From Intoshia linei (taxonomy: Eukaryota > Orthonectida > Rhopaluridae): a stretch of 60,546 nucleotides of DNA. The notes under the pieces are model-generated. The model saw only the letters and a program-made list of their open reading frames with translations. It did no database searches and had not been told where the DNA came from. The stretch covers positions 1 through 60,546 of the forward strand of contig LWCA01000071.1 in the NCBI GenBank assembly GCA_001642005.1, read 5' to 3'. The position numbers were made by a program, and so were the translations under genes. This document shows, one piece after another, positions 10,819 through 23,184 of the stretch; within the stretch, counting starts at the first letter, position 1, and the number at the start of each line of letters is the position of its first letter.

Positions 10819-11589
10819 TTTTTTTAAAACGCATAATTCAGCTACTAAACAAGTCCAAAATAATTTCACCTGTTCGTCAGATTGATTAGGGTAGAGAAAC
10901 GCTGTTGTTAATTAATCATATTCGAGTTAAATTATTCCAATTAATCACCTAATTTCTATGTTAATTAATCTTAAATTATACTTTAAAATAGGTACCTTTG
11001 AAAAATATCAATTCATCACTTTGATTACTGTACAAACAATTTATAATTTTGATGAAACAATTTTAAGCCAAAAATATTTTTTGTAAGCATAAATATGTAA
11101 TTTTGGCTTTACATTTAACTCCAAATAAACTAAAATTGAAGTAATCGAACGTAACATTGTTCACCATGACTCATTCATTGCAATACATTTTTGAATTTTT
11201 ATAAAACTAAAAAGAATTATAATCCATATAAAATATTTACCATACAAATTACTTAAATTATCAAATGTTAAAGAATAACAAGTAATTTACAAATTTTGTT
11301 TTGAACCGTCCGAATTATTGACAAATAAGTTGGATACTTTGGTATGCGTCCAAAAACAATTTTTCTTGTAACGGGTCGTATTTGGTTATATATGTTTTAC
11401 TTATCTCTTTTTGATGAGTAAACAATATCACTTTTTTATATATCATATTTATAATGTCAAAAACACATTTCGGGTGAATTTTATCGACGTTGCAAAATAT
11501 TGTAACAATTTATTACTAATAAATATAAAAATGATAATAAAAAAGTTGTACTTTGTACTTCTTTGTTGTAGTTTTAGATTTACATTTTT
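10819..11589. other. Intergenic, no gene seen
   Basis: A+T-rich sequence. A diverged copy of the pogo-like repeat of 3631-3730 lies inverted at about 11045-11155. The stretch 11410-11510 resembles 17130-17215 (GATGAGTAAA followed by AATATCA, then a GTGAATTTTA-like segment), so it is another dispersed repeat. Confidence 0.4.
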
Positions 11590-12391
11590 TGAAAATGAGT
11601 AAAAGATTAGAAAAATATTTGATTGATAATATATTAAAAAATTATTTTTCTCTGGGAATGAGTAGATTTATGGGGTTAAAATTTTGGATTTATATTAACT
11701 GGAATAAGCGTATCAGAATAATCTTCTTTTTTTAATGGTAGGACCATTAATTATTTAAAATTTTTTGTTTTGATTATATCAAAAATAGTTTTGAATTAAA
11801 AAAATGAACACTACAGTGATTTTTTGATCATGAAGACGCCACTTTATCATATTGAAATTTTTTGTATGTGTTAACTGGATATAACTATCATATGTTATTT
11901 TTTTTAAATTCTAGGTTTGTTTTCATTTTTAAAAAACAGTTAATCTGGATTTTTGAACGTGAAAATTATCTATTTTGAGGTTACCATTTATGATAATGCT
12001 TATGAATTTAAAAACCATTTAGAATATATGTTGTATAAAATTCTAGGATTTTCTTAATTTTTTACAAAAAAGGGTAAGTGGGGTTTTGACACTGATGATA
12101 TAAAATTTTGAAATTAAAAATTATCATAATAGTGATGAATTTAAAACTTTTTATTAGAATTTGTATTTTTTATAATTCTATGACTGGTTTGAATTTAAAA
12201 ACAAAGGACAATTGGGGTTTTTCACCTTGAAGAACTCAATTTCTGAAAATGAAATTTGCGGTTAAACATCACTCTCGAAAAACTGTTTTATAAATATGGA
12301 ATTTGTTAAACTTGATTTCTTTTATTATCTTAATTTAGTCGAAACAAACAAACATAAAATTTTAACCATTTCACTTTTATAAGTAAGGATT
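11590..12391 (+). repeat. R1 interspersed repeat, copy a
   Basis: A nearly complete member of the main repeat family. The block GATTGATAATATATTAAAAA starts it and GGAATAAGCGTATCAGAATA follows. Successive GACC(G/T)TGAAG-type cores occur at about 11831, 11960, 12093 and 12228, so the subunit is 129-135 bp. The copy closes with a CTCTCGAAAAACTG motif, an AAACAAACAAACAT stretch and the tail TATAAGTAAGGATT. No coding potential is seen. Confidence 0.8.
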
Positions 12392-13261
12392 AATTCTTAA
12401 GTCTTACTTACTTAAGTATTAATTTAAGAGCTTACTACATAATTATGTACAACATAGGGTGTCACATTTTTTTTAAATTTTTAGAATTTAATGGGCGATC
12501 AGTAATCAATGTGTGTATTTTTAAAATAGAAGCACTATATCGCAATTAAAAATGTCTAATGATACTTATCGGAGTTGCGCTGTGCCATTTTAAATATCCT
12601 TTGAAAATAGCATAGAAAAATTTAAAAGTAACTTTATTTTTGTAAAAACAACATTGTTGTAAGTTGTCATGGTTTATATTTTAATAGTCTTAACACCAAC
12701 GCTTAACTATACTTTTCAATTTTTAAAATTTGATTCTAGCTCGATTTTTGTGGTTTTTATCGACGTTCAAATTTTGGTTATTTATGCAATAATGTACAAT
12801 GTTAATAAACAATGTTTATAGATGGTTTCAATCTATAATACCATTTTTGCAACAATAGTAGTATATTTGCAATCATTTATGACAAAATCACTACAATGAC
12901 TTTAAAATTGATAAAAATTTGGTTAAAATAAATTAAAATATTCGTTTTGTTTTTTTTAAGTGCAACTCGAATCGGCTCGAATCTTTGCAACACCTCATTT
13001 TAGATTATTTTCTGTCATGATAATACACCATTTGCGCACTAATCGCCCTTAATTCTTTGATGAGTGTGACACCTAAGGTGCATAAATATAAAAAATTAGT
13101 AAAAAAACATCAATTTTTATATCTTCATTTATCCATATGCTTTATATACCCAAAAAAGTAACTTATATGATATTATTCCTGGAAGCCAATAATTCTACTT
13201 GATGATTGTGGCCCCCGGCTGAATTTAAGAGTAACTGGTTTAACTATACTAATTAATTTAG
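12392..13261. other. Intergenic, 5' side of PIG-M
   Basis: No exon is recognised, although a first PIG-M exon may lie here. The only repeated word noticed is the TTAGAATTTAATGGGCGATC stretch near 12480, which resembles repeats at 31680 and 38450. Confidence 0.35.
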
Positions 13262-14495
13262 AATTCCATGGAATCAATTAAATTTCCTCCCAAATGTATA
13301 TATTTACGCATTGTGTGGTTGGATTTTGCGTATAATATTAATATTCTGCTCAGATTACATTAGCTTTTACACGGATATTGACTATTTAGTATTTACGGAA
13401 GCAGGTGCTAATGTTTTGAATGGTAAATCTCCATATCTCACCGAAACGTATCGATACTCACCATTAATAGCATACATATTTACTTTAAACGTTATTTTCC
13501 CACATTTTGCAAGATGTATATTTGCAACACTTGATGTATTTGTTGGTACAAGTATTTACTACATTTTAAACAAAAAAAATCAGCATTCAGTCGGGTATTC
13601 AAGTTTAAATTGGACAAGAAAAAAATCTTTTGTAACAATGTTAATTTGGATTTATAATCCATTTACAATACAAATTTCGACTAGAGGCAGCGCAGAATCC
13701 TTAACAAACTTGATGGTTATATGGGGATTGTGCTACATTAATAAACATCTGTTTGCATCTTCACTATTGATGGCGTTGGCGATTCAAACTAGACTGTATC
13801 CAATAATACTTATACCATGTATTTATTTCTATTTGTCCAATCTTTCAAATTCAATTTTTCCAAATATCAAGTGTTTAATTTTTTTAACCATAATAGCCTC
13901 AGCAAATGTTGCTTTCACATTTATATTTTACAAAATGTATGGATTCGAATTTATACAACAAACATTACTGTATCATGTAAGTCGATTGGATGTTAGACAC
14001 AACATGTCTCCTTATTTTTACTTTATATATTTGTTGGATAATTTGAAATTGTACAATAACGAAATTATGGTTAAAATCGCTTCATTGTTTGAAGGTTTAC
14101 TTTCAATTTTCACTAATGTAGTCATTGTAATATTGGCCTATTTGAATCGAAAAAATTTGATTTTATCATGTTTTTTAGTTTTGTTCATTTTTGTCACGTT
14201 TAATCGTGTAATAACATCTCAATATTTTATTTGGTTTCTACCTTTATTCTTTATTTGTATCCCTCATTTTCAATTGAATTGTGCCGTATGTATTATTATC
14301 ATGGCGTTATTTTTCGTTCCTCAAATATTTTGGCTGAATTATGCCTTTTTGTTAGAAATTAAAGGAATAAACACGTTCACACAATTGTGGATATCGAGTA
14401 TAATAATGGTGTTTGGTAATACAATCTTATTTATTATTTTACACAACAGGGCAAATTCCTCTCAGAGAATCAAAAAATTAATCAAAGATTGTTAA
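13262..14495 (+). CDS. PIGM: GPI mannosyltransferase 1, catalytic subunit PIG-M
   Basis: Adds the first mannose (from dolichol-P-mannose) to the GPI anchor precursor in the ER lumen, normally with PIG-X. The frame runs from a TTTAG acceptor at 13261 to TAA at 14495, about 410 residues against about 423 in vertebrates. Seen: the lumenal DxD motif in YTDIDYLVFTEA, then SPYLTETYRYSPLIAYIF, STRGSAESL, LLYHVSRLDVRHNMSPYFYF, and FVTFNRVITSQYFIWFLPL, which is the best conserved block of the family. About ten hydrophobic segments follow the PIG-M pattern. There is no ATG in frame after the acceptor, so a short first exon is inferred upstream; the ATG at 13268 is in another frame that stops soon. Divergent but complete in its core. 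Confidence 0.92.
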
Positions 14496-15940
14496 ATTTA
14501 TCAATTTGTTAAAATATAATGTTGATTAAAATGTTTTTCTACACTAAACCTGTGGAAATTAATCCTATTTGAAAATGTACAAAGAAATTTATACATTTAG
14601 ATCAGAACAAGTTCATGAATAAGAAAAATATATTATACTAATATATGCTCTAGGTTATGATCTCAATACGGATTTGTGCGCTAGAGCAAAATAAATAACT
14701 CTTAGCTTTGATTATAATGATTTGAGTAAAGATTTTTTTGTCACATTTGGCCCGCCAAGTAAATTGAGTCTAACACTCCTGTATTAGACTCAAGGAAGTT
14801 ATACGATATTAATGTTAAGATTTATTATGATACAATATTAAGTATTTTTTAATGTTATCCGGTGAAAAATTTCTTTGTTGAGTTAACATTTTATTCAACA
14901 TAATAAACCTTATCTCAACGCCATTAGAAGTTGATGTTCTATTTATTAATTGACTACAAAGATGGAGGTTTAGATTCATCCAAATCCAATATTATCGATT
15001 CAATGTCATTTGTTTTTAGTCTTTTGTTAATCATTAACAGATAATGTATGGTTTTATAATACAAGGATCCGAAATAAATTCAATGTTCTTTACTATGTCT
15101 ATGCCTTATTAATACTAAATGACTTTGCCATTTCAATAATATTTATTAGATAATCATACATATAATTCGATTAATTCATTATATAATCCCGTTGCAGATA
15201 CAGCTCCTCTAGCTCGCTGGACGATTACTTATTGCCTGCGATACCATTAATAATGCTTTTGACTAAATTTGAAAAAAAAGATGTTTGAATTCCTCATAAT
15301 TAATTCAAAAACTATACATAAAATGTATTATATACTCAAAATGAATTTCGTAAAAACCAAAATATTAAGCTAGATTTTTATTTAAAAAAATGGTTCACAC
15401 AACATGGACAACCTATCAAAGGATTTGCAGCCATATAAACCCATATACATTTGATAGTTTTTAATAAATATAATTTTAATATTCTATTTTAATAAAATCT
15501 TGTATTCTATTGTATTGGAATAACAATTTAATATTTTGAATTTGTGATTATAATAATAAAGATAATATACATCCTCTTAAATCGTACTAACCAATGGAAA
15601 AAAGTAAATCAAGTTGTTAATCTTATTTATACATAATAACATGTACAATAAAATATTAAAGTTATATTTATCAAGAACTATGAAATTTATATGGGTTTCC
15701 CATGTTTTTGTACCATTTTGTTTTTTTAAATTCATTTCTAGGTCATTTATTATGGTTTTTACGAAATTCTAAATTTTTTAAGTCTATAATAAATTTAAGG
15801 TATAGTTTTTGGGGTTAATTATGAGTAGAGCCATTCAAATCGGATGCTCTAAAGTCGTTAAGCAACAATACATACAATTGTGTACATTTCATATAATTTT
15901 AAATAAAACGATAACATGTTAACAAATAAACACAATGATG
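14496..15940. other. Intergenic, repeat-bearing
   Basis: The segment 14744-14790 is the inverted terminal sequence of the MITE family of 3374-3604 (reverse strand: GAGTGTTAGACTCAATTTAC). No second end is found nearby, so it is a solo or truncated end. The rest is A+T-rich and without a recognisable exon. Confidence 0.45.
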
Positions 15941-15944
15941 TAAA

Positions 15945-17007
15945 GAAAAAGGGGTTCTGCACCTTTTTTTCAGAAGGGCTACATTTTATCAATATGAGAT
16001 CATTTAGAATCATCGCGGGCCACAATTTTAATTTTATTGCTAGAAAATTTATAAAACAAAGAAATGTACTTAATATATTTTTAATTACTTCATTTATTAT
16101 TAGATCTAATTAATTATTTATAATTTTTTTTCATAAAACCTTTTTATATTTATTATATATAATTAATAATATATTAATGATAATTAAAAATTTTATGTAG
16201 TGTTTATAATAATAAAATATAATTTTTAATTAACAATTAATGAGAATTTTGATTTTTTTTGTCACTAATAATTGAAATCTCGGTAAATGTTGTGATGTTC
16301 CTAATCGTAATATAACCTCCAAATGTTGATTAGATATTTTACTTTTAAATTTACTTTCAATAAACGCCATATTCGAAAAAGCAGATTCACATAAAAATTT
16401 TGTTCCAAATGTCAATATTTTCAGTACACATGAGTGCAATTTATATAATTGTTGGTTATGTTTAATCATTAGTCATTTTGTATGGGATTTAGTAAATTAT
16501 TAACAATAATGTCTTTTACTGAGAAACTATTTATAAATGCAATAAATTCCAGTTTCCATTTTGCAGTCCCATTCTTTCAAATTCTTGGAATATTTCGAGA
16601 CTTTTATTAAAAGGACTACGAATAAATTCAACAATTATTCCAATAAATTGAAAGTCTTTAAATCCACATTAAAATGAATCTCGTATTTCTTCAAGATAAT
16701 ATATATCATTATATATTATAATAGTCTCCTAAAGATCAATGATTATTGTATATTTTCCTTGCAATTTTTCGTTGAGATTATTCATAATTACACTAATATG
16801 AGTTAAAATACGTAACATTATAATCTTATGATCAACACTGTATATATTTGTTAAGAAATTGGCACACTAGTTTAGTACGAATAAATTTAAATTAAATGTT
16901 TTAAACAGGGACCAAAAAATTTAAAATTATTTAAACTATTCGGTGGGCCATAAAAAAATTCAAAAGAGTCACAAAATGGCCCGCGGGCCACAGGTTGAGA
17001 ATCACTG
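15945..17007 (-). mobile_element. Decayed hAT element with ZBED5-like transposase remains
   Basis: The right end is GGTTGAGAATCACTG at 16993-17007, which on the other strand reads CAGTGATTCTCAACC, a common hAT terminus. A GCGGGCCAC segment occurs near both sides (16016 and 16984). Minus-strand pieces of a transposase lie between: NNLNEKLQGK near 16760 and CESAFSNMAFIESKFKSKIS at 16320-16390. Stops and frame changes separate them. The left boundary is uncertain and no target duplication is evident. Confidence 0.6.
16230..16469 (-). pseudogene. hAT (ZBED5/SCAND3-like) transposase C-terminal remnant
   Basis: The frame contains TFGTKFLCESAFSNMAFIES followed by NQHLEVILRLGTS. It matches the end of ZBED5-type hAT transposases, where the pattern is (Y/F)xCExxFSxMxxIKxK followed by H(L)xxxLRL. 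It is interrupted upstream, so it is not functional. Confidence 0.75.
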
Positions 17008-17985
17008 CCTTATTGTATAATCTTAAAAATAAAGTAAAAACAGTACAATCCTAAAAATTGTCATAAATAGGTTAAATTCCAGAAAAAATAAAATTGTAAA
17101 TAAACCTTTATATTCAGTATATGCCTTCGATGAGTAAAAAATATCAATTTTGTATAAATAGTTAACGGAATCAGCACTTTAGAAATATATTTCAGATGAA
17201 TTTTACCAATATTGAAAAGCAGATAAAATACGAGTATTTAATTTATATCAATTTGAGTGTATTGCATTACTGTATGTGTAATTATACTGAATTCAGTGCA
17301 GATGATTTTAATTTCAAAGATTTTAAAGTTCAATCAAATGCAGTATCACTTTGTGAATATCATATTGAGATAAATTTGAATGCTGTAATTATTCACCCGA
17401 AATATGTTTTTAAATGTGGTGAATCCTTTATTTATTGATATTTAAATACATACATAAACTATGTACAATGTACAACAGTATAGTACAATATTCCAGCCAG
17501 AATAATCTTAATTTATCCAAATAACTTTGATTTATCCTTTTTCATAAAATGGTGATTAAATACGTCAATAATCAAATTATTTGATAAATTTCTAATGTTT
17601 TACGGTTAAAATTGATTTATACAGATATAATTATGGTTTAAATATTATTGACCAAATTTTAAACATACAGACATTACCATGATTCATTTTAATCAAATCT
17701 ACAGTGCTTTCTGGATTATAAATTTAAAAATGACAATTAAAATTATTATCAAATGTGGTCTGCTGTAATAAAACATTTGTTTAACATAAATTTATCCCAA
17801 AAATATGAAATTAATCCATGTACTTTGATGGATGTAAAATGAGATAAGTTATGTGACATCATGTTAAGTTAATCGCTTTTGATAAATTTGAATTCACACA
17901 TATTTATGATGATCATTTGAATATACATGTATAATAAGAACTAAAAATGCAAAATAAGAGTAAGTCTAGATTATATACGCCAGCG
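17008..17985. other. Intergenic, dispersed repeat fragment
   Basis: The segment 17022-17075 (AAAATAAAGTAAAAACAGTA, then CAATCCTAAAAATTGTC) recurs at about 42205-42250 and inverted at 53555-53620. It is a short repeat of its own, often next to hAT ends. An 80-codon frame at 17196-17438 has no recognised relative. Confidence 0.4.
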
Positions 17986-18190
17986 TCATATCAAGCCAAA
18001 ACCACTACCAATGTTTTTTTTGGGTGATATGAAAACGTTAAAGCCATAACTTTGAACCATAATCATTATAAACAACACTAATAAATTAAAGCCGGTGCAC
18101 CTCAAAAAAATCAAATACGTAAAAATATTGAATGGTACCCAATGAGCAATGTACATTAATTCCTTTAAATTCAAAATTTTGCTGGATCTT
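17986..18190 (-). CDS. Possible C-terminal exon of the SLC7-like gene
   Basis: The hydrophobic frame reads LKELMYIAHWVPFNIFTYLI, then FLRCTGFN, then further hydrophobic residues. The arrangement resembles the late membrane segments of LAT-type transporters (FFSFFNWL...LRF). It lacks the RPxKVP-like block that should follow, and no clear splice sites were found. It could be an exon, a relic or coincidence. Confidence 0.25.
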
Positions 18191-18379
18191 GAATATTATA
18201 GTTTCGGTACTATTTCAGTTATTATTCACGCGGGCAAATCTTTTTTAATATAATTTTATTATTTATGTTTATAGTTGTTTATTTTAATAGACGATTCGTG
18301 GTATAAGCTTTTTAAAGAATTTAGCAAGGATACTACATTTCATGGATTAAAATATATCACAATTGACAAACAATATTCA

Positions 18380-18700
18380 AAAATTAGAAGGTATTGGTTT
18401 AAATTGCATTCGTAAATGTTCAATAGTGCCCCTAAATTTGGAAACTTTTAAATTGGGTTTGGAAATCCAATTAAATATAACGTTAGTGTTATCTTGATAA
18501 AAAAGATATTCTTGAGTATCGTATAATTGTGTATTTTGTGTGCTACATTTAAAATTTCAATATGAGATCCTTCGAAGGTGACTAGGGTGATTAGGAAAAT
18601 TTATTAGGTGTTTATGTATCATTTTCTGGTAGCTTCGAGCTTAGTAGGTTCAGCTCTGATGATATCAGTCATTGTGTAGATTTTTGTGTAAGATATAGTT
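18380..18700 (+). repeat. R3 dispersed repeat
   Basis: The stretch with ATCCTTCGAAGGTGACTAGG and, about 75 bp later, GGTAGCTTCGAGCTTAGTAG is repeated at 32410-32530 (GTCCTTCGGAGAGGTGGCTA; GGTAGCATCGAGTTATTAGG). Related sequence occurs at 35580-35770 and 37440-37600. Non-coding; boundaries unclear. Confidence 0.5.
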
Positions 18701-18963
18701 ACTTTAATAAACCTATTATTAATACTACTCTTTTGTAAACCGTATGACTAGAATCCATTTACAGGGTTGTGCACTGATATAAATACTATGGTGCATTTAT
18801 ATAAACATTAGTGTGCATTCATATACGGACCATTTTATAACATTATATAATACCGTTCAATACAATCAAAAGATAAAATGGTCTGTATACTATTGTATAA
18901 CATTATTACAAAAAGGGTAATTTGAGCCGTAAATATATAAGATTTTGAAATTAAAAAATCTAC

Positions 18964-21900
18964 TTCCAAAAGTTGACGCTGGTACACAAAATGGAATCGT
19001 ATATACAAAATATTTGCTAATTTTGAATGTAAAACTCACTGCGACAGCATTTGAATTAATAACTTCATCTACTGTTAATTCAATTAAATAAGCCACATTT
19101 GTCAAAACATAAATAATCATAACAAAAGGCATAGACAGATATATAGCTTTAGGTAAATTTACAAATGGATTGACTAGTTCTTTAGTCAAAAAGTTTAAGG
19201 AATACCATCCAGCATAGGCGAATAAACCATTATATAAAGATGTCACATATTGTCCACTGATGTGACGTGAACTACCAACAAATGCATTTGATAAATTTGA
19301 GAAGGATTAAAACTTTTAAAATTGTCGTTAGATCTTAAATTTTATTTGATAATTAACACTCTTTAAATTTATAACAGTAATAAAACTCAGAATAACCATA
19401 GACAACATGACTACCGAAGAATCTGGCAGAGGTGTATCACAACCTAAATAAGCCACTTGTAAAAAGTTTTTTGCAGATGTTAAAGCTATTGTTGTATTTG
19501 CTGCAGGGTACATAATAAACATGGCTGCCCAAAGTAAATAAAAGCCCCAAAAATCTCCCATTCCTTTTTGAATATATATGTATAATGCTCCAGAATCTCG
19601 AATATGACAACCTAATAATATATTAATAATAAGATAATATACATATAATATAATAATATAAACATAATAAACAATAATCTACAAATAAAAATTTGAATCC
19701 CAAACGTCTATGTATTTCTGGTCAAAAGTGACTTGATATATTATAATAATGATAATTATCAATCAATGTTTTTCAAATTTTTGAATTACAAAATTATAAA
19801 CATTCATCTTAGAATTTCAACGAAAATTGAGAAATTAAAGTAAGTAAATTTTGAATATTTAAAATACAAAAAATCTGAGTTTCAGTCTCATAAATTGATT
19901 TCTGCTGTTTTTATATCATTTTTAAGCAATATATAACTTTAAAAAAACTTTTAAATTCAACGATAAACTGAACAATCACTTTTTTTATCATTTTGAAATT
20001 TATTTTAATTTTGGAAACATTACTTAATCCTAAAATTTATTAAATATGCAGTATCCATTCATTACACTCAAAAAATTAGCAAAACAAAATATATATCATT
20101 AAAATATACGAAAAATTTGGTCAAGAATAGTAGAATTTTAAAAGGAGACTGAGATCTAGTTGTTGAAGGACAGACAGATTAAGAATAACCAGTAATAATG
20201 GCGTTGTCATTTAAAATCTATGTAAATAAGTTCTTTTAGATTAAAATAAGTTTTTTCGTGTTTGTCAGTTTTTATATTTTAATGATTTTTTTTTTAATTT
20301 GTTGTGTATATTTATATTCAAAAGCAAACGGAACTACAATCTAATCGAGACTAAAGTAGGTAACAAATATACATCCTTTAATGGAAAAATTCAACAAGAA
20401 CCATGGACGTCAAACAAATGCTGTGCCTTTCGCTGCAGACATGTGATAATGGTAATACATTTTTCGATTCATCCAGGATTTAGTCCACCTAAATCCAGTG
20501 ATGATCGCTATTTGTGCTATTTCAATTTAAAAAAATTCTGATGAACATGGGAACGCTTCCATCAAACTTTGAAAAGATTTGAAGAAAGATTCACCGAAAA
20601 AAATATGATATCCATGATTAAAGATTATTTGTGGTACACAGAAATTACCAAATTGTCATAAATTTTCTTAAATATAAATGTACTTATTTTTGACGCTATA
20701 TAGATTTTTTTTGAGATGTAACCAGATTTTCATTCCTAATGCAGTATAAGTTACACATTATGGGGTAAATGGTATATATCAAAATGTTCTGCTCTTTTCA
20801 AAAAAACCAATTTTTTTTAAAAAATTAGAGTAAAGGTCTGGGCCAATTTTTGATCTACAGTAGATATCGTAAATTTTTCATCAGAATATGTTATATACTT
20901 ATATAAACTCGACGCTAATTTTTTATTTTTTTAAATTATCTTTTTAAAGGGTCTCAAAATTGAATTTAACATCAACTTGAATATAACTTAATTTCTTTAT
21001 ATATACACTTTAAAAATAAAATATCTCAAGATTACGATCTAATCAGATATAATCACAAACAGCATTCGAATCATGAGAATGTTATCTAAGACAAACTAAA
21101 TTTCGTTCTACTCTTAAAATTTTTCGGAAAATGTTGTACAGTGTTATTGATATAAAATATTATTTTTTTGTAAACTGAGGATCGTGAATATGCATTGTGA
21201 TGAGAAATCTAGTAGTATGTATTAGTGCGCCCATTTTTAATTAAGAATTTACAATTTTATTTTTTCTGGGTTTCATTTTATTGCCGAAAATTTTATAGGT
21301 TATAATTCTAATTACATTCAGTTTACTTTTTTTGTTAATCTGTTAAAAACTATTCTACCCAATCTAGTTAATTTAGCCACAAAATGGTAAATTGCGTTTT
21401 GATATAGTCGATAGTGATATATCGTTCAAATTTTTAAAGGAAGTCAGAAAAGGTATTAACCAACCCTCAATGTTTAATAGAGAAACGTTACTAATAGTAT
21501 TTTATTTTAAAGTCACTAAATAACTTAAATAAAATACTTATCATGTCAAATCGAAGTTGTTAACCATTACATACCACGAATTTACCCAAACTAACAAAAA
21601 GGATGTATTTTAATGACCTTGAGGATGTGCAACAGTATACTCAAAAAGTAAACTTTAAATTTTACGAAAAGACTGTAATTAATGACATGAATTAATAATA
21701 AATTTATTAACCAACACTAACAATTAAAATGTTTAGTAGATCTACTAATAGTAGAAACTAATAATACTAATGCTACTACTAATAATAGTAACAGTAGATT
21801 TTGTATTTATACAAAAATTACCCAATTCTGAGAAACAGAGCGCACCAAATAGCGAAATAATTCCACATATCACCCACATTAAAAGTGAAACACCAACACT

Positions 21901-22104
21901 CTTTGTTCCAATAAGCATGTCAACGGGACTAATGAAAATACCGGAACCTATAATGACTCCAACAATAACGGTTGTCCCAGAAAAGAGAGTAATTTGGCGT
22001 TCAAGTTTTCCGTGGCTTGGATTACTTTGTTGGTTATCAATATTACCACCATTACTGGATTGGTCGGACACATCTCCTCTATTTTTTATTGGTTGAAGTT
22101 CCAT
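18964..22104 (-). CDS. Amino-acid transporter of the SLC7 (LAT) family, possibly decaying
   Basis: SLC7 light chains exchange amino acids across the membrane with a heavy-chain partner. Exon 1 (21822-22104, ATG at 22104) encodes a hydrophilic leader and TM1-TM2: LFSGTTVIVGVIIGSGIFIS with the substrate-binding GSGIF, then MWVICGIISLFGALCFSELG. Exon 2 (19358-19611) joins in phase and gives RDSGALYIYIQKGMGDFWGF and later membrane segments. Exon 3 ends at 18964 and has LYNGLFAYAGWYSLNFLTKE, then NPFVNLPKAIYLS, YVLTNVAYL and NAVAV, all family hallmarks. About 30 residues (TM5 region, TRVQDxF.AAK) are missing between exons 2 and 3. The reading frame just before FVGSSRHIS has a stop without a good acceptor, and everything after FGS is lost or unrecognised. 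It may be a pseudogene or a badly resolved model. Confidence 0.7.
20299..20541 (+). other. Unidentified 80-codon frame
   Basis: An open frame inside the large SLC7 intron on the opposite strand, with a Cys/His-containing middle (NKCCAFRCRH). Its base composition is somewhat less A/T-rich than its surroundings. No family is recognised. It could be a transposon fragment. Confidence 0.15.
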
Positions 22105-23180
22105 CTAATATTTTATCAAAACAATATTATAAAATATCTAGTACTAAGATAATGTGTTTCACATTAAAATAATATAGGTTCTAAATCTATTATTCTATAG
22201 CGTGAGGTCTAACTTGAAGATTCTAGGGCAATATAATCATAGTTGTTGTTTATCAGACCGTCATATAAATTGGACTGATAAACAACGTAGATACCGATAC
22301 TATGACATTTGAGCCTAAATGATATAACTAAAGTGGAACGGTTGATCACATTATTATAATGATATTATATTACTATATTATAATTGATAAAAATAATTAT
22401 ATGTTACTGCGGTAGGTTTATCCGAGATCATAGTTGATTTTGTTTTAGATTCGATAATGTTGCAAGTTTTGTTTGACTTTGAAACTAGTTCATAATTAAA
22501 ATAAACAAAATTGCCATAAGATTATAATATAAATTTGTTTCAGTTTATCAGTATTTCGATTTTACAATTTTCACTTCAATTTTAATTTTAAAATACAGTA
22601 AATTTGCACATTTTATAACTCTTTAAATTTTTTCAAGAAATTAAATGAATTTTTATCACTTTGCGTCTCAAATTTTTTTAATTTTAAAATTTTTAAAAAA
22701 AGTATTTTAATTTACGTTTTTTATTAACATCAAAACGTAAATTCAAATCGATTTAAAAGTATTTGGAGTTGGGTTTATAATTTTATTTCCAACTTTTGGA
22801 CTACAGAGTATTTATTATATCAGTTTTTGAAAAAAATTATTTCATTTTAAGTATTCTACATGTATATTATATTTGATTAAATAAATATTTAGTTAAAATA
22901 ACCTAGCGAAGGCAGGTTTATAAAAATTTTCATCGTAATATTCTATAGATTTAGGATCATGATCTCAGATTCTTAAATTTTAAAATATGAACTGTAAAAC
23001 GCCACACTGAATTTCCATTAACGTCATCATTTTACAACCCTTGATATAGTCGTTATACAAATTACAATCTTAAAGTGACTAAAAAATTGATGATAACCGA
23101 ATTTTATAAAAAATTTTTAAACTACATGTAGTATCAGTTAATCGTATTCATGTTTAAATGTGGTCCAGTTAAATATTTTG
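22105..23180. other. Upstream of SLC7-like gene, with a perfect inverted repeat
   Basis: A perfect 12-bp inverted repeat, GTTGTTTATCAG at 22245-22256 and CTGATAAACAAC at 22275-22286, lies about 140 bp before the SLC7-like start. It could be a small MITE core or a promoter hairpin. No exon is recognised in the remainder. Confidence 0.5.
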
Positions 23181-23184
23181 GATA

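Noticed and set aside
13268-13360. ATG at 13268 as the PIG-M start
   Set aside because: It is in a different frame from the PIG-M protein and runs into a stop within about 90 bases; an acceptor at 13261 fits better.
18990-19050. A 23-nt intron (GTGAGT...TTAG) in the SLC7-like exon 3
   Set aside because: The unspliced frame aligns residue for residue in length between NAVAV and the IPF segment, so no intron is needed.
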